A stretch of DNA of 64,000 bases from Romeriopsis navalis LEGE 11480 (GTDB taxonomy: Bacteria; Cyanobacteriota; Cyanobacteriia; Leptolyngbyales; Leptolyngbyaceae), in the NCBI RefSeq assembly GCF_015207035.1, contig NZ_JADEXQ010000004.1:58797-122796 (forward strand), read 5' to 3'. Positions 46,073-54,976 of the stretch are shown here, one piece after another (the stretch's first letter is position 1; every line of letters starts with the position of its first letter). The notes below the pieces were generated by a model. It made no database searches and had not been told where the DNA came from. It saw only the letters and a program-made list of their open reading frames with translations. The position numbers and the translations under genes were made by a program.

Positions 46073-46531
46073 ATGAGCTTCAGTCAGCAGTTAGCCAATG
46101 CCGCCGCCACCCATGAGATTGGCCGCCAGTTAGGTGCACAATTAGCGGCTGGGGCAATTTTATTGTTGGAAGGTGACTTAGGGGCAGGCAAAACTAGCCT
46201 GGTTCAAGGAATTGGTACAGGGTTGGGCATCTCTGAGACGATCGATAGTCCAACCTTCACCTTAATTAATGAATATGATGACGGGCGCGTACCGCTCTAC
46301 CATCTCGATCTATACCGTTTAGAACCAGCCGAAGTGACCGGGTTGAATCTCGATTCCTACTGGGAAGGGATTGAAACGGAACCCGGTATTGTGGCGATCG
46401 AGTGGGCTGAACGCTTGCCCTATTTGCCCCAGGATTATTTACGCATTAAGTTGACCCATGATGCCGCCGGTGGCCGGAAACTGGTGATTGAAGCGATCGG
46501 CCAGATTGCGGTACCGACATTAACGCGCTAG
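46073..46531 (+). CDS. tsaE: tRNA threonylcarbamoyladenosine biosynthesis ATPase TsaE
   Basis: A 152-residue P-loop ATPase of the TsaBDE complex that makes t6A37 in ANN-decoding tRNAs. Walker A is LLEGDLGAGKTSLVQGI, followed by the family blocks DSPTFTLINEYDDG, LYHLDLYRLEPAE and VAIEWAERLPYLP. Length is standard. ATG 46073 is chosen; GTG 46052 is in frame and would add seven residues. It follows the yvcK-like gene closely. Confidence 0.93.
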   Translation: MSFSQQLANAAATHEIGRQLGAQLAAGAILLLEGDLGAGKTSLVQGIGTGLGISETIDSPTFTLINEYDDGRVPLYHLDLYRLEPAEVTGLNLDSYWEGIETEPGIVAIEWAERLPYLPQDYLRIKLTHDAAGGRKLVIEAIGQIAVPTLTR

Positions 46532-46549
46532 CGATTAACGGGACTCAAT

Positions 46550-47419
46550 CTAGCCATCCCAATTCTGCTCAGCGGCAAACATGCGAAACAGATTCACCAC
46601 CTCAACGCGCGCTTGATGATTCCACTGCAAACCAATCCGCCTCTGGGGCTGCATCCCGGCGAGGGGAATATAAGTTATGCCCAAAGGGACTTGCCATTGC
46701 GGCATGATACTCACTCCAAGTTCGGCGCGAATCAGCTCAATCACCCACTCTTCATGGTCGGCACGGTATACAATATTTGGCTGGATCCCCGCCATTTCAA
46801 AAATCGAAGGGGACATTTTTGAAAGAATCTCACACTTAATGCGATCGATGTAGGGCTGCTCATGCAGCTCGGTTAATTGCACTTGATCACGCTGGGCAAA
46901 GGGATGATTGAGCGGTACGCCAAGCAGTAACGATTGCTCAAATAGTGATTGTGTTGTTTGGGGGTCGGCACTTTGGTCAAGGGCCGTGATGATAATATCC
47001 ACCACCCCTTGATGCAACCAACGGTCTAACTCGTCGATCGCCGTATCATGCAGCTCCACAATAATTTCTGGATAAAGTCGGCGGAAGGCTTTCAAAATTC
47101 GGGAAATCACCGAAATTTGCAACGTACACATCACGCCAATTTTCAAGGTGGGACGAGCCTGAAAATCACGCAAGGATGCTAACGCGGATTCATACTCGCT
47201 CAGGATTGTCTGGGCCTTTTCGCGAAATACATCACCGGCTGGCGTTAACTGCACTCCGCGCCAGCGGCGCACAAACAGTGGCGTTTTCAACTCATTTTCA
47301 AGTTTCTTAATCGCCGTCGAAAGGGAAGGCTGTGAGATATTCAGACCATTAGCAGCGGCGGTAAAACTCCCTCGCTGCGCCACCGCGAGAAAGTACGTCA
47401 GTTGATATAGTTCGATCAT
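46550..47419 (-). CDS. LysR family transcriptional regulator
   Basis: A 289-residue regulator with the typical HTH MIELYQLTYFLAVAQRGSFTAAANGLNISQPSLSTAIKKLENEL and a type 2 periplasmic-binding effector domain. It belongs to the CynR/CysB-like main group. It is convergent with tsaE and divergent from a three-gene cluster (membrane protein, flavodoxin-like reductase, Rieske-ThDP enzyme) that it probably controls. Two strong dyads lie in the intervening 430 bases. Confidence 0.9.
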   Translation of the reverse strand: MIELYQLTYFLAVAQRGSFTAAANGLNISQPSLSTAIKKLENELKTPLFVRRWRGVQLTPAGDVFREKAQTILSEYESALASLRDFQARPTLKIGVMCTLQISVISRILKAFRRLYPEIIVELHDTAIDELDRWLHQGVVDIIITALDQSADPQTTQSLFEQSLLLGVPLNHPFAQRDQVQLTELHEQPYIDRIKCEILSKMSPSIFEMAGIQPNIVYRADHEEWVIELIRAELGVSIMPQWQVPLGITYIPLAGMQPQRRIGLQWNHQARVEVVNLFRMFAAEQNWDG

Positions 47420-47542
47420 TTACACTGTCTGTTTCTCCATGATCAACATGCTGATTTGCGGTTGTACTTAATTGTATGGTGACTGTCGTGTTGACCGAAT
47501 GATCATCCTGAGATGCAGCAGACGTATCAAATAACAAAAAGT

Positions 47543-47578
47543 TTTATGACTATAAGTCGCCATTGTCATAGTCATAAA
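47543..47578. promoter_or_regulatory. Candidate LysR operator dyad
   Basis: TTTATGACTAT and ATAGTCATAAA, a perfect 11-bp inverted repeat with a 14-base spacer, about 125 bases from the LysR start. Suits a LysR tetramer site with autoregulation. Confidence 0.5.
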
Positions 47579-47724
47579 CTATGGAATGTATATCTCGAAT
47601 CATCTTGCATAAAATGCCCACTAATGAAGGCTTTGCAAGAAACTAAAGACAACCTAAACTCCTTTATAGTTTGCTCAGAATCAGTGTTTTAATCGCTGTA
47701 TTACGGATTGAATGCCCTTGCGAT

Positions 47725-47752
47725 CATTGTGCATTTGAACAAATGCACAATG
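47725..47752. promoter_or_regulatory. Perfect 13-bp palindrome upstream of the membrane protein gene
   Basis: CATTGTGCATTTG-AA-CAAATGCACAATG, 98 bases before ATG 47850. It has no T-run after it, so an operator is more likely than a terminator; a leader hairpin is possible. Confidence 0.5.
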
Positions 47753-47849
47753 GCACGAATTTGAGTCAGCCGAATTATTTGGTTTAGTGGGTATTGCCAC
47801 ACTGCAAATCAGTGGTGGTGCATGCCTGCGTTTGAGAGGTAAGGCAGTC

Positions 47850-48584
47850 ATGACGATTGGTCTAGTTTTAGCAATCGCCCTCGGATTAATTCATGGATTT
47901 GCTTCACAGTTGCCAATTACACAAATTGTGCCGATGCATCGGTGGACGTCCTTTGCTGGTGGCGTATCAATTGTTTATGTCTTCCTTGAAGTCTTCCCAG
48001 AATTAGCCCATGCACAGAAGGAGTTAGTTCATGCCAAACTACCGCTGCTCCAATATTTGGAAAACCATATTTATATTGCAGCGGTAATTGGTTTAGTTGT
48101 GTTTTATGGCTTAGATCTGATCGCGGTGCGGTACCGACAGCAGCAATCATCGCTGCCCCAAACAAGCGCATCGAATCGACAGAACTTACCCTTTTGGATT
48201 CATCTGTTTGCCTTTGCCTCGTTGAATGCCATCACGGGCTATCTATTGCAAAGCATCGAACAGCATAACTTGTTCGTTTGCATCCTATTTTTCATCACGA
48301 CAGCGCTGCATTTCTTCATCATTGATGAAAAGCTGCGAGAACATTATCAATCACTCTACGATCGCATCGGTCGCTGGGTCCTGGTTGGGGCGTTAATGAC
48401 CGGCGCTGTGATTGCTCAGGTAACCCATCTGAGCGAGGTCGCGATCGCCGTTATTTGGTCGTTTTTCGCCGGCAGCATTATCCTCAACGTTCTCAAACGA
48501 GAACTGCCGGAAGCCAACGAGACTTGCTTTAATTCATTTATTGTTGGCGTTTTGCTCTTTGCCGCCCTACTTAATTTCAAGTAG
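47850..48584 (+). CDS. Polytopic membrane protein, ZIP-like
   Basis: A 244-residue protein with about seven hydrophobic helices. The segment RWTSFAGGVSIVYVFLEVFPEL resembles a helix of ZIP metal transporters, but the HN-x-EG metal motif of true ZIPs is not evident, so the assignment is loose. RBS GAGAGGTAAGG precedes ATG 47850. It is the first gene of the cluster with the flavodoxin-like and Rieske-ThDP genes, 126 bases ahead of the next. Confidence 0.55.
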   Translation: MTIGLVLAIALGLIHGFASQLPITQIVPMHRWTSFAGGVSIVYVFLEVFPELAHAQKELVHAKLPLLQYLENHIYIAAVIGLVVFYGLDLIAVRYRQQQSSLPQTSASNRQNLPFWIHLFAFASLNAITGYLLQSIEQHNLFVCILFFITTALHFFIIDEKLREHYQSLYDRIGRWVLVGALMTGAVIAQVTHLSEVAIAVIWSFFAGSIILNVLKRELPEANETCFNSFIVGVLLFAALLNFK

Positions 48585-48710
48585 AAACATTGCGCAAAAC
48601 CACTTTGTGGTGCTCATTCGTCATTTTGACCGTCAATTAATTAGTAATCCAGCGGCTGGCAATTCATGATTGCTACAGCCAACACTCAAGCAAAAACTGA
48701 GGAATATATC

Positions 48711-49469
48711 ATGACTGAACAGCTCCAGCAGATTACGCAGCAGCAATGCCAAAATCCACCAGCGCAGTATGGCGATTTGAAAGCGCTGTTTCTCAATTGC
48801 ACGTTGAATCGGACCCCCGTGATGTCCCATACCCGTGGACTGATTAATATTGCCAAAGGCATCTTTGAGGCCAATGGGGTGCAGACGAAAGTAATTCGCC
48901 CCGTTGACTACGAAATCCCAGCGGGCTTGGGCGTTGATATGTCGCAGACCCCAGAATGGGATCGGGATGATTGGCCCCAAATTCAGAAGGAAATTGATGA
49001 CACGGATATTCTGATCGTTTGTACATCGGTTTGGCTCGGCGAAAAAAGCTCCGTCTGTAATCGGGTGCTAGAGCGGATGTATGGCTACACACACCTGTTT
49101 AATGCCAAAGGGCAATATCGCGACTACGGTAAAGTCGGTGCCACGCTGATTACTGGCAATGAAGATGGGGTCAAACATTGTGCAATGAACATCCTGTTCT
49201 CGCTCTCTCATATTGGCTATACGGTACCGCCCCAAGCCGATGCCGGTTGGCTCGGTGAAGTTGGCCCTGGCCCGTCTTATCTCGATGCTGGTTCCGGTGG
49301 TCCCGAAAATGATTTCACGAATCGCAATACGACATTTTTGGCCTGGAACTGTATGCATCTCGCCCGCATGCTGAAAGATAGCGGGGGAATTCCGGGACAT
49401 GGCAATCAGCCCGAAGCCTGGGAAGCTGGTTGTAAGAGTGACTTTCAGAGTCCCGAGCATAAGCGCTAA
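48711..49469 (+). CDS. Flavodoxin-fold NAD(P)H-dependent oxidoreductase
   Basis: A 252-residue protein of the NADPH-dependent FMN reductase/flavodoxin superfamily: LKALFLNCTLNRTPVMSHTRGLINIAKGIFEANG is the FMN phosphate-binding beta-alpha unit, and DILIVCTSVWLGEKSSVCNRVLERM plus VGATLITGNEDGVKH form the isoalloxazine loops. Likely a flavin-dependent reductase of quinone or an electron donor to the Rieske-ThDP enzyme next door, which is inference. ATG 48711 is preceded by GAGGA at 7 bases; an earlier ATG at 48666 is in frame. Confidence 0.8.
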   Translation: MTEQLQQITQQQCQNPPAQYGDLKALFLNCTLNRTPVMSHTRGLINIAKGIFEANGVQTKVIRPVDYEIPAGLGVDMSQTPEWDRDDWPQIQKEIDDTDILIVCTSVWLGEKSSVCNRVLERMYGYTHLFNAKGQYRDYGKVGATLITGNEDGVKHCAMNILFSLSHIGYTVPPQADAGWLGEVGPGPSYLDAGSGGPENDFTNRNTTFLAWNCMHLARMLKDSGGIPGHGNQPEAWEAGCKSDFQSPEHKR

Positions 49470-49570
49470 GCGTGGCGGTGGAGTAGCGCAATGCCGTTGG
49501 CAGGGTCATCCGTTGATGGCAATGTCTGGTTTGCTGATCGCGTTTGTTGCTGTTTAGGAAGGATAAAAAG

Positions 49571-51523
49571 ATGACGACATCGACTCAATGGTTTCGGGTC
49601 GCGGATCTGGAGGAACTGCCCGAAGGTCGGGTCAAAACCGTGGTTGCCGGTCATAAGAGCATTGCGCTGACCCATTACAACGGGCAATACGGTGCCTTAG
49701 ATAATCGCTGTCCACACCAAGGCGGGCCATTGGGTGAAGGGTCGATCGAGAATGGCCTCTTGCGCTGTCCTTGGCACGGTTGGGACTATTGCCCCCTGAC
49801 TGGCAACCCTCCCGGCGACTTGGATGTGGATGATGCACTGGAGACGTTTCCGGTGGAGTCGCGATCGGATGGCATTTACATCGGCTTACCGGTTGAAGCG
49901 CCCCACGTTCGCACGGTTACCGACGTGATGGCCGAAACCATGGTGAACTGGGGCATCACCCATGTCTTTGGTATGGTCGGGCACTCGAATCTGGGATTAG
50001 CTGATGCCCTGCGCCGTCAAGCCCAGCAAGGCAAATTGACGTTTATTGGAATTCGGCATGAGGGAGCCGGGGCCTTTGCCGCGTCGGCTTACGCCAAACT
50101 CACAGGCAAACCGGCGGCTTGTCTAACAATCGCAGGTCCTGGGGCCACCAACCTCCTGACGGGGATGTGGGATGCGAAGGTTGATCGTGCACCAGTCTTA
50201 GCCCTCACCGGTCAAGTCAATTCGCAGGTGTTGGGCACTGGGAATTTCCAAGAATGTGATCTTTCAGCGGCTTTCAGTGGGGTGGCCGCTTGGAGTGGCA
50301 CGGTTTTGAGTCATAGCAAACATGGGGAGCTGATGACGCTGGCTGTTAAACACGCGATCCTTGAGCGCAATGTCTCTCATTTGATTTTTCCTGATGAAAT
50401 TCAGATCCAGCCAGCGGCTGAAAATACTCCCGCATCCAGCCCGACGGGGCGGATTACCCCCTTACAAATCGCGCCACCGCCCGGGGCTTTAGCCGATGCG
50501 ATTGCCCAACTCAAGCAAGCGAAACGCCCCGTCATCATCGTGGGACATGGTGCAAGATTTAACATGCCCGCGGTGATTGAATTCGCTGAAATGCTAAATG
50601 CACCAGTACTCACAACCTTCAAGGGCAAAGGCCAAATTGCCGATGATCATCCACTGGGGTGTGGGGTTTTGGGTCGGAGTGGGACACCGATCGCCAGTTG
50701 GTTTATGAATGAGTCCGATTTGTTGGTGGTACTAGGCGCATCCTTCTCAAACCATACGGGGATTTATGCCGGTAAACCAACAATTCAAGTTGATTTTGAT
50801 CCGTTAGCCCTGGGCAAATTTCATCCGGTCACAGTCCCTGTTTGGGGTGAGCTGAGTATTGTGGTTGATCAGCTAAAAACGGCCTTAACGGGTCAAATAA
50901 TTTCAGTTGATCAGCGACCCGAAATTGCCGAGCGCTGGGCAATTTGGCGGGCAGAAAAGCTTAAACGCGAAGCCGACGATCGCGGTCAGGGAATCAACTC
51001 CGCAAGTATCTTTGCGGCCATGACCAGGCAGGTGGCAGTCAATGCCGTAATTTCAGTGGATGTGGGCAACAATACCTACTCCTTTGGCCGCTATTTTGAA
51101 TGTACCGCGCAGTCCGTCCTGATGTCGGGATATCTTGGTTCGATCGGTTTTGCTTTTCCTGGTGCGATGGGTGCTTGGGCCGCAGCCGGAACCACCCGTC
51201 AAATTGTTTCCGTTTCCGGTGATGGTGGCTTTGGACAATATATGGGCGATTTTAATACCGCCGTGAAATACGGCATGAATATCACCCATGTCCTGGTCAA
51301 CAACAGTCAGCTCGGCAAAATTTCCAAGGAACAACGGGCCGGGGAATGGGATGTCTGGCAAACCTCATTGCATAATCCGAATTTCGCCGAATATGCCCAG
51401 ATCTGTGGCGGATTTGGGATTCAAGTGACATCCAAAGCGCAACTTGATGCCGCGTTGCGCCAAGCCCTGGACTATGATGGACCGGCGATCGTCGAGATTC
51501 TTGCTGATGCCGAACTAATTTAG
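49571..51523 (+). CDS. Rieske [2Fe-2S] domain fused to a ThDP-dependent enzyme (pyruvate oxidase / acetolactate synthase family)
   Basis: A 650-residue fusion. Residues 5-105 are a Rieske domain with cluster ligands C47-x-H49 (CPHQGG) and C66-x2-H69 (CPWHGW). Residues 112-650 are a complete ThDP enzyme: Pyr domain with activating Glu164 (IRHEGAGAFAASAYAKLTG), central domain (about 300-440) and PP domain with the GDG-to-NN cofactor motif at 550-578. The Pyr domain lines up with pyruvate oxidase, sulfoacetaldehyde acetyltransferase and acetolactate synthase, so the reaction is a 2-oxoacid decarboxylation with unknown acceptor; the Rieske part suggests electrons are passed on. RBS AAGGA precedes ATG 49571. 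Confidence 0.9.
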   Translation: MTTSTQWFRVADLEELPEGRVKTVVAGHKSIALTHYNGQYGALDNRCPHQGGPLGEGSIENGLLRCPWHGWDYCPLTGNPPGDLDVDDALETFPVESRSDGIYIGLPVEAPHVRTVTDVMAETMVNWGITHVFGMVGHSNLGLADALRRQAQQGKLTFIGIRHEGAGAFAASAYAKLTGKPAACLTIAGPGATNLLTGMWDAKVDRAPVLALTGQVNSQVLGTGNFQECDLSAAFSGVAAWSGTVLSHSKHGELMTLAVKHAILERNVSHLIFPDEIQIQPAAENTPASSPTGRITPLQIAPPPGALADAIAQLKQAKRPVIIVGHGARFNMPAVIEFAEMLNAPVLTTFKGKGQIADDHPLGCGVLGRSGTPIASWFMNESDLLVVLGASFSNHTGIYAGKPTIQVDFDPLALGKFHPVTVPVWGELSIVVDQLKTALTGQIISVDQRPEIAERWAIWRAEKLKREADDRGQGINSASIFAAMTRQVAVNAVISVDVGNNTYSFGRYFECTAQSVLMSGYLGSIGFAFPGAMGAWAAAGTTRQIVSVSGDGGFGQYMGDFNTAVKYGMNITHVLVNNSQLGKISKEQRAGEWDVWQTSLHNPNFAEYAQICGGFGIQVTSKAQLDAALRQALDYDGPAIVEILADAELI

Positions 51524-51585
51524 CCAACCGGCTGAGCCAGGTGACTGGACGAAACTATTGGACCCACTGACTGGGTAACTAACCC

Positions 51586-53409
51586 CTACTGCCGGGTTTT
51601 AAACCATTCAACAATGCCCGCTGTTAGCGTATCTGCCAATTTCACTTGTTCCTGGGGATTTGTGATCCATTCAAATTCTTCGGGATTAATCATGTAGCCC
51701 AGCTCAATTAGCACCGAAGGGGCGACAGTTGGTCGCGTGAGGGCCAAGTTATTCCACATCACGCCATCCGATGGGCGATTGAGTTTCTGCACCAAATATT
51801 TCTGCAAAAAGTCAGCGAGGCTTTGAGCCTGCGGGTTATACCAAAAGGTCGAAACGCCCGCCGTATTAATGGCATCACCGCTATCCGGCAGCGCATTGTA
51901 GTGAATACTCAGCGCAATCGCTGGTTCCGTTTGATCAATTTGCGCCACACGTTGGTAAGGCCACAGGTCATCATCACCTTCGCGAGTCATCACGACTTTT
52001 GCGCCCAACTTGACGAGCCGATCGCGCACCATTTTCGTCATCGGTAGCGTCACTTCTTTCTCCGCCAGTCCGGTTGGACCGACGGCACCAGGATCTTCCG
52101 AGCTGCCATGTCCGGCATCTAACAAAATTGTGATTCCTTTTAGCGGTTGACGGGAATTGCCCAACCGCTGCGGCGGATGTTTCAGCGACAGAATCAAACT
52201 ACTGCCCTGATAGCGCAGTTTATAGCCCCATTGTTGGCGATGCTTTAGCTGTAAGCGATAGTCGATGCGATCGGGCGTCGCCTGCTGCCAATTAACATAG
52301 GCGACCGTGGGGCTATCAATCAGCTTAATCGTATCGGTCTGCGCCGTGGTGTTGTATAGCGAGAGGACTAATTCCTGGGGATGCTGCTGTACGGCAACCG
52401 GCACCGCCGTTTGCAAGGGAAATACCAGCTCAGTCCAATCACCGCGACGGCGGGAAACTACACCGCGAATCATGCTACGGGGTGGTACCGCTTGGCTAAT
52501 CGTTTTGGTTTCCTTACGCTTGATCCAAGCGCCATAGTCGAGCCGTAGCCATTTGCCTTCGCTGCCGGTGACGCTGGCACGTGTGCCCTTGGGTAAAGGC
52601 GTTAGGCGTGAATAGTTGGTGCTAGGGCCAGTCCGGGAGACCCCATTTTCGGCCGTGACTTGAACAACTTCCAGTTGGGTCGGATTGAGAATCGTAACTT
52701 TGCCGTTAGACTTGGCTTTGCGGCGCTGCTTTTTGAGTTGGGTTGTATATTCGACTGTAGTTTCACCGGGCTTTGTCAGTTGCACACACCCGCGATACTG
52801 TCCGACAAACGATTCCTTCGCCTCTGCCTGGTTCGTGAGCACGGCTTTATTGCTCGGCAAAATTACCGTTGGCTGGGGTTGCAGTTGCAGTTTTTGTCCC
52901 GCTATCGTTGCTTTGACTTGGGCTTTGGGCGCCGTAATTGCCCCCAAACAGATATTCTCCCCTGGCATCCGGGCAATATCGACCGTGGGTTGTAGAGAGT
53001 CTTTCGCAAACTTAGCACCGGTTGGTACAGCGGCTGTCTTTTGTTCGCGAGTGACTTTCAACTTCAGCGTTTGTGTACCATATTGCAGCGTAAATTCATT
53101 GACACCAACTTGTAACGGCAAACTCGGGGCAAAATGTCCACCGCTGGAGCGATTGATCGGTTGACCATTCACCAATACTTGACCACCCTGCGGTGCTGTC
53201 CCAATTAGAAAAATTTGCTTGGCTGTGGTCTTATGATTGGGTCGCGGGTAAACCACTTTCAGAATAGTCTGGCTCACCTTTTTCACGGGATTTACCAACG
53301 GATCAGCAGTCGTTTGCGCTACCGAGGGGATGGAATGAGCAATCGCTCCATGACTCAAACTCATCACGATCACCAGCGATCCCAATCCCGCTAAACTATG
53401 ACGCTTCAT
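51586..53409 (-). CDS. N-acetylmuramoyl-L-alanine amidase (Amidase_3)
   Basis: A 607-residue exported peptidoglycan hydrolase. A signal peptide (KRHSLAGLGSLVIVMSLSHG) is followed by an Ig-like/AMIN-like region, an SH3b region (about 225-290, VTAENGVSRTGPSTNYSRLTPLPKGTRASV), a further beta domain and the C-terminal amidase from about 415: ILLDAGHGSSEDPGAVG (Zn His), KEVTLPMTKMV (Zn Glu), SIHYNALP (Zn His) and VLIELGYMINPEE (catalytic Glu). It cleaves the peptide stem for cell separation or septal junctions. ATG 53409 has AGGTGA upstream. Confidence 0.92.
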   Translation of the reverse strand: MKRHSLAGLGSLVIVMSLSHGAIAHSIPSVAQTTADPLVNPVKKVSQTILKVVYPRPNHKTTAKQIFLIGTAPQGGQVLVNGQPINRSSGGHFAPSLPLQVGVNEFTLQYGTQTLKLKVTREQKTAAVPTGAKFAKDSLQPTVDIARMPGENICLGAITAPKAQVKATIAGQKLQLQPQPTVILPSNKAVLTNQAEAKESFVGQYRGCVQLTKPGETTVEYTTQLKKQRRKAKSNGKVTILNPTQLEVVQVTAENGVSRTGPSTNYSRLTPLPKGTRASVTGSEGKWLRLDYGAWIKRKETKTISQAVPPRSMIRGVVSRRRGDWTELVFPLQTAVPVAVQQHPQELVLSLYNTTAQTDTIKLIDSPTVAYVNWQQATPDRIDYRLQLKHRQQWGYKLRYQGSSLILSLKHPPQRLGNSRQPLKGITILLDAGHGSSEDPGAVGPTGLAEKEVTLPMTKMVRDRLVKLGAKVVMTREGDDDLWPYQRVAQIDQTEPAIALSIHYNALPDSGDAINTAGVSTFWYNPQAQSLADFLQKYLVQKLNRPSDGVMWNNLALTRPTVAPSVLIELGYMINPEEFEWITNPQEQVKLADTLTAGIVEWFKTRQ

Positions 53410-53456
53410 CGCTTCACCTATTGCCAATTGACCTGATTAATTCTGAACCAAACCAT

Positions 53457-53924
53457 CTAACCACGCAAAAAGACTTCAACTAACCCCGCGATCGCCGCTC
53501 CTAAAATCGCCCCGACGATAACCTGTAGGGGTGTGTGTCCCAGGAGTTCCTTCACCCGCAATTCAGTCAGATGATGGTCGCCTTGAAATAGCTCACTAAT
53601 CACTTGATTGAGCAGCTGTGCTTGCTTCCCGGAAGACTGTCTGACGCCCGCCGCATCGTACATCACAATAATCGCAAAAACGGTGGCGATCGCAAACTCA
53701 ACACTATTCCAGCCCCGCGCCACGCCAACCCCAAAGGCCAGCGATGTCACTAAGGCCGAATGGGAGCTCGGCATCCCACCGGATTCCGCCATAACTTTGA
53801 AATTCAACCGGCGCGATTGGGCCAGTTCGACAATTACTTTTGCACCTTGAGCGATCAAACAAGCGGCCAGTGCCACCAGCAGGACACGATTCTCCAAAAT
53901 ACTGGCAAAGGAGGGCATGGTCAT
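53457..53924 (-). CDS. Divergent PAP2 (DUF212) membrane protein
   Basis: A 155-residue protein with four hydrophobic helices and the DUF212 blocks ESGGMPSSHSALVTSLAFGVG, IVMYDAAGVRQSSGKQAQLLN and LRVKELLGHTPLQVIVGAILG. Known as divergent PAP2 family; SSHS corresponds to the phosphatase motif 2, but activity is unproven. It lies between crtE and the amidase gene, all on the minus strand with short gaps (about 80 and 50 bases), as often seen beside crtE in cyanobacteria. Confidence 0.9.
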   Translation of the reverse strand: MTMPSFASILENRVLLVALAACLIAQGAKVIVELAQSRRLNFKVMAESGGMPSSHSALVTSLAFGVGVARGWNSVEFAIATVFAIIVMYDAAGVRQSSGKQAQLLNQVISELFQGDHHLTELRVKELLGHTPLQVIVGAILGAAIAGLVEVFLRG

Positions 53925-54000
53925 CCAGGTCTAGAAGGGTTACAGCCTACCAGCGTACAAGGTGATGTCGCTTCCGCAAAGTGCTTCCCCCAAAGTCGCC

Positions 54001-54897
54001 TTAGTTCTTACGCGCAGTGATGTAATCGGCGATCGCCATCAGGGGCGCGGATTTCTCACCATAGATCGACACAATATCCTTGGCTTCTGCCACCAATTTA
54101 TCCGCCTGTCGTCGTGACTCATCCAGGCCCCAAAGTTTCGGATAGGTCAATTTCTCCGCCGTCAAGTCTTTTCCAGCCGATTTACCCAATTCTTCGGTCG
54201 TGGCGGTGATGTCGAGAATATCATCGACGATTTGGAAGGCCAAACCAATATTTTTGGAGTATTTCAGCAGCTTCGATTGGTCAGCATCCGTGGCCCCAGC
54301 CAGAATGGCCCCACTCAACACCGAAACTTCCAGTAAAGCCGACGTTTTGTGGTTGTGAATGTAGGTCAGGGTTTCGGGCGTCATGTCGCTTTTGCCCTCT
54401 GACATCAGATCCACCACTTGACCACATACCAACTTATGGAATGCCTGCCCCAGCTGAATCACAACTTTGAGGATGCGATCGGTCGGCACCCCTTTGGTTT
54501 GCGCCGCCACATATTCAAACGCATAGGACAGTAAACCATCACCGGCCAAAATCGCGACGGCTTCGCCGTAAACCTTGTGGTTAGTCGGTTTACCCCGGCG
54601 AAAATCATCATTGTCCATCGATGGCAAATCATCATGGATCAGCGACATCGTATGCACCATTTCCAAGGCACAGGCCGTGGGCATCGCGGATTCAACGGTG
54701 CCGCCCAGCATTTCCGCTGTGGCGAGACAAAGAATCGGCCGCAGCCGCTTACCACCGGCCAACAGCGAATAGCGCATGGATTCGGAGACCGTTTCGGGAT
54801 AGGTCACAGTGATACATCGATCGAGACCGGCCTCAACCAATGCTTGTTTTTCGGCTAAATAAGCCTTGAGATTAAACTTTTCACTAGCAACTACCAT
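54001..54897 (-). CDS. crtE: Geranylgeranyl diphosphate synthase
   Basis: A 298-residue prenyltransferase that makes GGPP for carotenoids, chlorophyll phytyl tails and quinones. First Asp-rich motif is [18 protein letters not shown] (DDxxxxD bacterial form), second is [40 protein letters not shown] and [13 protein letters not shown] are also typical. ATG 54897 has GGAGG seven bases upstream and is chosen over the longer frame from 54927. folD lies just upstream on the same strand with about 80 bases between. Confidence 0.92.
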   Translation of the reverse strand: MVVASEKFNLKAYLAEKQALVEAGLDRCITVTYPETVSESMRYSLLAGGKRLRPILCLATAEMLGGTVESAMPTACALEMVHTMSLIHDDLPSMDNDDFRRGKPTNHKVYGEAVAILAGDGLLSYAFEYVAAQTKGVPTDRILKVVIQLGQAFHKLVCGQVVDLMSEGKSDMTPETLTYIHNHKTSALLEVSVLSGAILAGATDADQSKLLKYSKNIGLAFQIVDDILDITATTEELGKSAGKDLTAEKLTYPKLWGLDESRRQADKLVAEAKDIVSIYGEKSAPLMAIADYITARKN

Positions 54898-54976
54898 CAA
54901 ACCGCCTCCGAATTTAAACCGCACCAAACGCTGTATATTTCAGCAAAGGTATTTGTAAAGGAAAGTATCGAAAATG

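Larger units (their letters stand above)
47420..47849. other. Divergent control region of the Rieske-ThDP cluster
   Basis: About 430 bases without a gene, holding two long perfect dyads (47543-47578 and 47725-47752), listed separately. Confidence 0.5.
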
